Source: Ixodes scapularis (lineage: Eukaryota > Arthropoda > Arachnida > Ixodida > Ixodidae). Taken from it: DNA of 64,000 nt. Each line of letters starts with the position of its first letter. Position 1 is the stretch's first letter. Both the position numbers and the translations under genes were made by a program. Where the stretch lies: positions 8,513,618 through 8,577,617 of the forward strand of contig NW_024609857.1 of assembly GCF_016920785.2 (NCBI RefSeq), read 5' to 3'. The notes below the pieces were generated by a model. That model did not search any database and was not told the DNA's origin. It worked only from the letters and a program-made list of their open reading frames with translations. Positions 55,682 through 64,000 of this stretch are shown piece by piece.

Positions 55682-57050
55682 ATGCGGAGCTCACGTTCGT
55701 CTGCTTCTTGCACGGTGGTTGCAATGATGTCAGAGCATGGACTTATAATATTCGCTAGAGGTTCAAATGGCGCTAGTGTGGTACGACAAACTGATGCAGA
55801 CAGCAACCAGGCGAAAACTGACTTCCGGGAATGCTTTCTATGGGAAAAAGAGTGGATTTTCTCCCTGACCTTGATTTTAAGAGCAAATATCACGAATAAT
55901 TTGTACGTACTAGGTAGCTTGGAAGATTTTTTAGTCAGGCAAACGAAATAATTAGTTAGTTACGCTGTTTTTATTTTAAAGTTAAATGCATTAAACAGGG
56001 TACTAAAACGGTTTCGTACATGTATTTATGTGCACTGTTGGACACTGCTAGCGGGAACAAGACGTCGGCGATTTTGAGCATGGGAGATATACGGGCCAAA
56101 CGAAATAAGGACATCTGGAAAACTAAGAGAGACGGCAAGAACTGCGCGGTAACACTGGATGTGTAACTCCCTGTGCATGTGCGATCAAAATAAATTGAAG
56201 GCCACGTAATATAGACAAATTTTCAATAAGTAAGAGCTGCTTTATACATTCTGCTCTGTGCGAATATATTTGTTCTACATTCCAAACATCACCCACCAGT
56301 TCAAAATCTTTGATAAAAAGTGCCCGATATAGGCTTTCCGGCAGAAAAAATAATAAAAAGAGAAACCTTTCATAGCCCACGTTCTTTATTCTTTACCATT
56401 TTTAACCGCTGGTAAAGATGCAAGATGGTGTCATTTTCATAGTGTGATAAAACTCACATATTAGCAATATGTAAGCGTCACTGGAATGCTGGCAAGCCTT
56501 GAACACACTTTATATTCCTTTCGATTGTTGTTTTGCTTAGAATTGCCACTTGTTTTTTTACATACCCGCTGTGGAACAGAGGTTTGGGCCTGAAATATAA
56601 CGAAGTTAAACGTCGTTCACTGATAAAGAAAAATGCTCCAACAAAAGCAATTACACTTTTACAGTGTTAATCAATGTACATACTATTCTGTACGACCCAA
56701 ATAACCAAAATGTTTCTTGTTAGTTTCCAGCGAAGACACAAAGTGCATGCGCGTTTTCCCATAGGAATGCGCAGGAGCACCGCAAAAGTAGATTTGTTGC
56801 TGTCTGCTTCAATTGGCCTCCCGGAAGGCGCTAAGACACTAGCGCCAGTTGAACCTCTAGCGTACATTAGAATAACTCTATGTGTCAGTACGCCACATTC
56901 TTATTGTGCGATTGAAAAAAGAAATAATGGGTAGACCTCAAGGCATCTAGCAATGAAGTTAACGCACTATCCTTTCCATCAAAGCCAATCAGCACAGCGT
57001 CGCCCTGACGTAACCCCAACTCCCGCGCAAGAAGAAGACAACTTACTCCC
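55682..57050. mobile_element. foldback element (family A), split by a CATAG-family element
   Basis: The left arm ATGCGGAGCTCACGTTCGTC to ATGATGTCAGAG is cut at 55735 and resumes after 56882 as GTCAGTACGCCACATTCTTATT. The opposing arm lies near 56990-57045 (CCAATCAGC...CCCTGACGTAACCCC...GCGCAAGAAG). Compare the uninterrupted copy at 61481-61850. Confidence 0.65.
55736..56882. mobile_element. CATAG-family element, full-length copy 2
   Basis: Collinear with 18192-19351 over its whole length. Ends CATGGACTTATAATATTCGC and ATAACTCTATG. Flanking 8-mers TGTCAGAG (55728-55735) and TGTCAGTA (56883-56890) match at 6 of 8. Both arms and the interior words (for example TTTGGGCCTGAAATATA) are conserved. 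No coding region. Confidence 0.85.
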
Positions 57051-57345
57051 TATCACCGACTTTCATGTTTCCTATCGTCGGAATGTGACAGTCGCTTTCG
57101 GAGTTTTAACACGCCGGAGGCGTCCCCATGCGGGTTTTTTCCCTTTTCGGCTAGCCTCAGTTTCCCATTTGGTCCGCGCACAAAAAAGGGGCAGGAGGGC
57201 GGTGTGTTCACCGAGGGTCATTGGTTTAGTCGGTAATCACAAACGCCTAAAGGCGACGATCGCCGCGACGAGGCACCTTTGGCTCTGCTTGATTATCTAC
57301 ATCGAATCGCATGTAACACTGCAGTCATACTTCCAGTGAAACGGA

Positions 57346-57662
57346 GTATGGCACTCAACGGAACCAGCTCGTACTGCCGCTGGGTCCGTTTAGCCCAGTC
57401 CTGGTTCGAACGACTAGTGGGTATAGGCCTAAAGCTAGCCGCTGTTGTCTCCACTGAACTCGCCGAACGCGTTTGAATGCGAAAGCCAAACTCCGGAAGC
57501 CGGCGTTCCGCGTTCTAACGCGTTCGATGAGTGCAGTGGAGACAAAGGCAGCTATAGCTTTCGGTCTACCCACCAATCCTTCCAATGAGAGCTCGGCGTT
57601 CTGCCGTCTCCTCCGCGCTCTCGTCTCATCCTCTCCCTCAGTGTCCCGGCGCATACGTGAAC
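57346..57662. mobile_element. foldback element (family B), copy 2
   Basis: The right arm (CTCGGCGTTCTGCCGTCTCC, then CTCCGCGCTCTCGTC and CAGTGTCCCGGCGCATAC) closely matches the arms at 40007-40324. The left arm is more diverged (GTATAGGCCTAAAGCTAGCC, TTGTCTCCACTG). The centre GCCGGCGTTCCGCGTTCTAA is shared. Confidence 0.75.
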
Positions 57663-57669
57663 TGGTCAC

Positions 57670-60600
57670 CGGATGCAAAGAATGCAGAACGCGGAGAAGC
57701 CACATATACGGCGGAATCCCTCCATGGCCGTAGCTGCTATTGTCTGCCTCAAAAACCAAACAAAAAAAGCACAAAAAAGCAAAAAAAAAAAGACCCTGAT
57801 TTCTCGGCACACGCGATACGTAGTAATTGTTAGATCAATAAACTGCCTCCACTAGCCTCTTCACCTCTTCACCTCTCCATCTCCTCCTTCCTCCCTCTCC
57901 CGCTCTTCGTGTTGTTATCTCTTTCTGCCCTTCCGCGTGGCCCAGTGCCAAGCTGACCAGTACACTCCTGACACGACGAAGCCAGTGTGCGAAGAACACG
58001 CAAGAACAACAAACAACGCGGCGAGCTCGCTGCGCCGGCTTTCTTGATAAAGAAGGGAAGGTCTCTCGCGGCAGGGGTCCCCACCTCTGTCATCGAAGTG
58101 CGAGAGGCGTTCTCTCAGATGTCGCTGCCGACACTGGGCCCCTGAGTGGGCCACGACAAGCACACGCCGTGCTTGGACATGTACATCAAAATCGAGCGTT
58201 TTTTTTTTTTTTTTTTGCCGTATAGTTGCAAGGAAGCAATTGACTCGGCAAATACGCAGCGCACAAGCTGGTGCGCTACTGTTCTGTTTTCTTTCTCTTG
58301 CCAATGGCCTCCCAATTACGAATAAGCGTTCTTTGGCTGGACCCATGCGTCTTCACCACAATAGTAATGTTGACTGAGGAAAGTTCGCGGAGAAAAACAT
58401 AATTATGTTCTGGAGACGGCGTTGGTAGGATTAGCGCCAGCTTTCATTGTTCTTATTTGTTATCGGTACCGTCTTCGTTATAACCCAGTTTGGGATATAA
58501 CGAAGTGGAGGTTCGTGCTGCATATTCGTCGGCGAGAGTTGAAATTCGGCCGCGTGCAGTGTTTATATGAGAACTAGAGAAGCTTTCATTTGTTTAATCG
58601 CTGCTTCACGAAGCACGCTTATAAACACTGGGTTAGCGGCTCAAGCTTATAATCTGGCAAATTTTATTCGCCACAAACAGATGCCAGTAAATAGAAGGAA
58701 AATTTCTGTTTTCCACCTTTGCTGCTTGACCAGTGTTTCATGTTTTCGGGCCGCGAGGAAGTCACGTATTCTTTCCTATACATGTGCAATCGATCACTTG
58801 ACACAAAAGCGAAAGCGGAAGCCCACTTGAGGAGTGTCTTTCAGAAATATCTTGCGAAAATTATTTGTTTCATTAAAACGTTAGGAACGACAAACAGATG
58901 CAGTGCTAGAAGTGTGTTGATCCCCTTCAACATCGCTAGCAGGGAGCGTTGTAGTATGGAGCTAGGGTTCTTGGGAGTGCACGTACACTAGTAATTGAAA
59001 AAAAGACATTGAAAATTTGTTAGTAGTAATTGAAAAAAAACATTGAAAAGTTGCTAGAAGGCTGGAGAGCTACTACGCAGAGTCAGTATAATTTTTTTTT
59101 TGACGCTGAAAGCAGTTTTATTTTTACATATGTTGCCTGTACAAGCAAGAGTTTGGTAGAACATCTAGGAAGCAAAAAATGCTTTAGTTTCTGGTTGTTT
59201 TTTAGAACCCCCACAAGACGTGACGTCAGTATCTCAATAATGAAGAAATAATATATGTCTGAACATTAATGCCATTCAAAATGTTTTCCGGTTGCGTCCT
59301 ATGACGTCAGAAATGCTCGCGTGCGATGCTGTCTTTCATCACGGTTACAAGTCCGCGTCACCAAAAAGCACGACGTAGCTTGTAGAACCGCTCTCCTCGT
59401 CACGTTCCAGTCACGTGACAAAAGGGGAGGTCAGTTTAGATGTTTATACGTCAAATAAACAAAGAACATCTGGAAAGTTCCACTGAAAGAATCATAATTG
59501 TTTTGGTCGTACTGTTTCCTTGTTGTCATTTTTTTTGTCACTTTTTACGTGCGACCAAAACCTTGGTTGGACTGCACTTTTCCGCAGTATGCCTCCATCT
59601 TATCGCGCAAACCTGGGGTGGTACACGAACCTACCAAATGAGGATCCCTAAGCCTGCGCTTTGCCTAGAGCAACCGAGGTGGCCATGGGTCAATTTAAAA
59701 ATGCCGTTAACTATATTATTTACGTGCACAATATAACAAAACTAAAACGAAATATCTGTCGCTTACGTTTGGTATTTGCCCATGCCAGGAAAAAAGACGG
59801 GCGAGGAAATGCTGCGGTCATCATCTCAACCTGACTAAACTGCTAACGTTAAAAAAAAAAAAAAAAAAGCGTATGATTTAAATCTGGCTTAGAGGAACCT
59901 TATATGTTAATTTATCAGGATATTTTCAAATCCTACGCAATTGAGCCAGGGTTATTTGATTATCATCCGAAGTACGCAATTTGAAGACACAAGACTTCTG
60001 TCCGTCTTATGTAGCTGTTCAGTCCCGCAGCCGGCAGGGCTGGGCAGATATACTTCACAAAGTATTCCAGAACACTAATACTGAGATACGTGTTTTTAAG
60101 GCCAAAAATACAGATGCAGAGATACATTTGTCTTTAATGGAACGGGATATCCTTAATATCTTTCTGCAAAAACAGCAAAAATGTATTTCGGATTACAGAT
60201 ATAAAATGCATACAGGAATAATATTTTTTTCTGACAAAGAAGACGGTGGGAAGTGTGCGTGTCTCTCTCTTTGTGTCAGTTTAATTACAGTCTGCTCCCA
60301 ATGTAACATCATCCGGCGGACAGGAAAAGTAATCGAAACCCGAGTTTAGCTCACAACGTCATTTGTAATGGAAGGTTGCATATAAGCCGAGCTGCGGCGC
60401 TCAGATGATTGGTTAACCGTATTCTGGGTCCACCCATTTCTTCGGCGCAGAGAAGCTGCAAGGCCATCAGCCGATATAATCGTAGCTCTCGGTAAAGATT
60501 GCCAACTATTAAAAGAGGAGGGGGGGGGGGGGGGGGTTCGTGATGCTTCAAAGCTTTATTCATACGACCCTCCACCTCCCCCAAACACACAAATATACAC

Positions 60601-61475
60601 ATTACTATATCCCCGGACTCTCTCCTCCTCCCTGCGCCCTGCGTCCATCAACCCGCCTAGACTCGAAGTTATGAAATCGCTCAGACTGACGCAGTGCAAG
60701 CAATTAATCATACTATGCAACACAATTCGGTTGCGGCATTTCTAAATTGAACTGGAAGTTCTCGCCTGAACGCCGGAGAGTGAGCGTAAGCCTCGCGAAT
60801 CATATTCGTTGAGAAATGTTTTATACTTCAATGTCTAAAACAAACTAGGGCAATGTGCCGTCCGTTTTGTTCAAGTGCATTAAGCATCGAGAGCATTCAA
60901 GTGCATTAAGCACCGAGAGTAACTACCCGGTGAACGACCACTTGATCACAGCCGCCTCGCTATGGCATGCCTCTTTATCAGGATACTGATAAAAACAGCC
61001 ATTCAGCTTATTAGCGAGTTTGTTTCGCACAGCCTGGCACCATGCGAGTAATCTCCCAAAATGCATCGCACTCGCGGAGTGCCTCACGGAGAGGCGGTCC
61101 CGAACGAGCTTGCCGAGTGCACCGAGTGCAGGCTGATGCTGTCGCCATCTACGCTGCATTAAGAGTACAGACCCCTAAAGCGAAACGAGTGCCCCTCAGT
61201 TCGATGTGATAGCCTGCAATGCGATTGTGCTGTCGCTGCAACGTGTAGTCTACATTTGTGACGACTTCAAACAACTCGACTGTCGTTGAGATATTTGCCG
61301 GCGGCCTAGCTAACCACAAAAGAGCTGTACGAAATAGCGAAAGTTGAGCGATTTTTTTATTCTTACAACTCTTTACACTGGAGAGAACTGTTGATACTGA
61401 CCGCGCAGAAGCTTGGCCCATTGTTAAGCGTGAAGCACAGAAAGGATATGGCTTAAAACCAGTCAGCTGGCCTCT
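57670..61475. other. unassigned sequence
   Basis: No gene or named repeat over most of this. It holds a T run (58200-58216), an ATTGAAAAAAA direct repeat (58994-59050), an A run (59851-59868), a G run (60519-60536) and a 20-bp direct repeat (60875-60915). The dyad CTTCGTTATAACCC...GGGATATAACGAAG at 58469-58505 resembles a solitary MITE end. Confidence 0.5.
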
Positions 61476-61480
61476 CCAGC

Positions 61481-61850
61481 AATGAGGAGCGCAAGTTCGT
61501 CTGCTTCTTGCAGAGCGGTTGAGATGATGTCAGAACGCCGAGCTCTTATTGGCTGATTATAAAATATAGAGGGCGGAGCTCGCGGCATCTTGCATTGGCT
61601 GTGTTCCAAATCTTACCCAAATGAACCCGAGTTACTCCGCCGGGTCGTGTCACGTGACAACACAGAATGAAGAACGCTAGACGCGGGTAGGTTTTGAAAC
61701 GCCAAGGTAGAAAACCCTTACCCTGGAGTAAATCGAGTAAACTTTGGGACACGGCTATTGAGGTCTATTTATTATCCTTCCAATTTAAAGCCAATAAGAA
61801 CTCGGCGTTTTTCGGACGTCACCGCAACCCCAGCGAAAGAAGCAGACGAC
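61481..61850. mobile_element. foldback element (family A), compact copy
   Basis: The left arm GAGCGCAAGTTCGTCTGCTT, then TGTCAGAACGCCGAGCTCTT and ATTGGCTGATT, is matched in reverse near 61790-61850 (CCAATAAGAACTCGGCGTTTT, GACGTCACCGCAACCCC, GAAGCAGACGAC). About 370 bp, no coding region. Confidence 0.75.
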
Positions 61851-61994
61851 TGCTCTTCGAAGTTCGAATACGTCTCGTGGCATGACTTTCGATTTCGATC
61901 GTCGTATTCAGATTGATGAGATTTCAATCCCTGGTGAAAGCAGCGGCAACTAGAACGTTCTCGAACAACATACGACGGGGCAAGATAGGTGGCG

Positions 61995-62055
61995 TAGGTA
62001 AATGTCAAACATGATGATTTTACCCAGGCCTCGGGTAAAATCAGCATGTTTAGCT
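61995..62055. repeat. hairpin-forming inverted repeat
   Basis: AACATGATGATTTTACCCA at the left and the reverse complement of GGGTAAAATCAGCATGTTT at the right pair over about 18 bp. Confidence 0.65.
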
Positions 62056-62059
62056 TTCT

Positions 62060-64000
62060 CTGACGCTGACTGGACGCGTCGCAGATTTCTGTTTGGTGTA
62101 CTTTGTCAACAAATGTTCAACTTTTCACTTGTCTACGAATGGCGAGATAGATCTCGGGGCCTCCGATGTGTTAGTCCTAAACCTTTCTTTACCCACGGGT
62201 AGATTTCAGTATCTGTACGGCCACAGAACGACTAAAACCTGTAAATAAAGCAGTTGGTGTTGTTTGCTTCCTTCATAGTATAGCAGACGCTCGCAATTCA
62301 AACTCGCGTTTGATTACGTTGCCGTCGGAACAGGATTTCTAGCGGAAAATCTACTTTATCGCAGCAGACGAAACTCCATCTTCTGCTCTCGCTTCTCGCC
62401 GAGTGCGGTGCATGACGGTATTGCATTCGGGCGCACGCTCGATTCTGCTAGTGCAGCGGGTGCATGCACGCGTGGAGTGCCGGCTCCAAAACGAATGCAG
62501 AAAGCGCAGTCACTCGTGAAGTGCCGGCCGGAACGAACTTGCTCCACGCTACGAGTTGGCAAGCGTGGGCACAAGTGCAGTGAAACGAACTCGCTGTTAG
62601 TTCTCTGAGCTTGTCGCCGGAGGCGCAATCCAGCGAACGTGAGCAATGTTTTTTTTATTATTATTATTTATTTATTTAATATTGCCAGCTTCCTTTTGGC
62701 AGCCAGGGTAGGAGTTCTTACATTCAGTTTTTTCTCATACACGTGACATATCTTGACATGAACAAAAGTATCAGAACGAGAAACCAAAAATATATATAGT
62801 ACATAATGTTGATAGTATGGGTAAAAAGAAAAACGGCTACATTCAGGAGTGAAGGTAACAACTATAAGGTCAAACAAAGTTGTTAGCAGGGGACATAAAC
62901 ATAAACATAAGATGTGACGAAAATAGCGGGGTGTTGCTGTGAAATTCTTCTAGAAAAGATAATGGAAAATACAAGCAAAACGAGCACACTTCACTCACAA
63001 GTAAGTACGAATAGAAGATAAAAAAACATGCTGGGATGTTGTACTAACCGCGTCACGTGGAAGATCGTTCCATTGGGTTATCATTCTCGAAAAAAAAAAA
63101 AATATGCGTTTGTCGTGCTTTTTTTTTGCGTTGTTTGGGGTTTGCGCAGTTTAATGTTTACTATAAATACAAGGAAAAAACACTGTGTCTGCAGACTGTC
63201 TTTTGTTTGTTGAATAAGCAATGTGACTGCGTGTTAACCGAACTTCCGCGCCTGCGCATTCCGAGGCCCTAAGGTCTTGGGGGCCCAAAGCATTGAAGCC
63301 TTTTACTCTAAAACTGTTTAAAGAGATACTTCGACAAAATCTGAAATATACCCGACGTGTTCAGATATAGGCTGAATATAACCCGCACTATCCGTAAATA
63401 ACAACCGCACGTTTGTATTTTGAGCCTGATGACTGCATTTTTTTCTTATAAACCGCCCACTCTGGCAAACGCTCGGAAAGCAGAAGCGGAGAGCACGTGA
63501 CATCTGGCGCAATCGTGACGTAACCTGTCTCGGTACGTGCAAAGCTGCGGCGCGAGGCTGGCGTCGACAAGACCATAGCCGCCTCTATACTCACAAAGCC
63601 TGACAGTTCGACGACGGAGCCATAGATAGTGCTCGGTCGCAGATTTGGACCGCGAGGATCTGGTAGCGGAGAGCATCAAAGAGCCATTTCTCGGGGAACC
63701 TGCACATCAGCACAAAGCTTTTGTGTGGCGACGGCCCGAAACACATTTCTTAGCTCGGGAGAAGTGTGTTTCGGCGTCTCGCAGCAGCGGGGCGCCTGTC
63801 ACGTGGCTCTCCTCTCATCCGTTGTCTGCCGCTCCACCTTTTCCATTTCGGCGGCCGCTTCTCGTGGCGTTCTGCAAGGTTTTGTCAACCTATAGGAGGC
63901 TATGACAAGACGATTGCAAGCAGGGCATCTGGGCGTCGCCATGTCTCTGCTCATGCGGGCAGTTACATGCAATTACAAGCTTGCCGAAGCTACATTCACG
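62060..64000. other. unassigned sequence
   Basis: Includes a TTA/TTTA microsatellite (about 62647-62680) and an imperfect inverted pair GGAGAGCACGTGACA (63489) and TGTCACGTGGCTCTCC (63799), perhaps the arms of another foldback element that could run past the window. No gene recognised. Confidence 0.5.

Overview
The window looks like a stretch of repeat-rich animal DNA, most likely from a tick or other chelicerate. The reasons are intron-scale AT-rich filler, abundant CA, AT and poly(C)/poly(G) tracts, two non-LTR retrotransposons of a type common in tick genomes, hAT and foldback DNA transposons, and no bacterial-style operons. The tick assignment rests on remembered similarity and could not be checked here. 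No complete host gene is recognisable. The only long intact reading frame is a transposase (47907-49748, +).

Layout. 1-5 kb: microsatellites, homopolymer runs and two short inverted-repeat elements (3624-3838, 4289-4453). 5031-7486: a hAT-type element with a long-armed foldback element inside it. 7.7-8.1 kb: three hammerhead-ribozyme-like cores, two of them in a palindrome bounded by AT microsatellites. 9606-10190: a non-autonomous element filled with about 26-bp palindromic repeats. 11186-12806: an internally deleted hAT element with a perfect 8-bp target duplication. 14.8-18.0 kb: a decayed LINE (+) with its own foldback insertion. 18192-19351: a 1160-bp terminal-inverted-repeat element with a perfect 8-bp duplication. 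19.4-29.9 kb: mostly unassigned sequence, with a possible LTR junction near 27.1 kb and a GC-rich, promoter-like patch at 28.4-28.8 kb. 29.9-35.3 kb: a nearly full-length but frameshifted LINE (-) with zinc-knuckle ORF1, endonuclease, reverse transcriptase and RNase H. 37.9-38.5 kb: a second palindrome-filled element. 40.0-40.3 kb: a foldback element. 41.2-41.7 kb: a truncated copy of the 18-kb element. 42653-45123: a foldback element whose arms are built from 41-bp TTCGAA-rich repeats, bounded by a 10-bp duplication. 46984-50857: a candidate autonomous hAT element with the intact transposase and a small TTA-flanked insertion near its left end. 51804-55518: a hAT element with a second hAT element (53870-55507) inserted 11 bp from its right end. 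55.7-57.0 kb: a foldback element split by a copy of the 18-kb element. 57.3-57.7 and 61.5-61.9 kb: more foldback copies. The rest is unassigned.

The window is best read as a nest of DNA transposons. At least four elements have recognisable 8-bp or 10-bp target duplications. Several are inserted inside others, which gives a relative order of insertion. The intact transposase at 47.9 kb shares its end modules with the two palindrome-filled elements at 9.6 and 37.9 kb, so it is the best candidate here for the enzyme that moved them.
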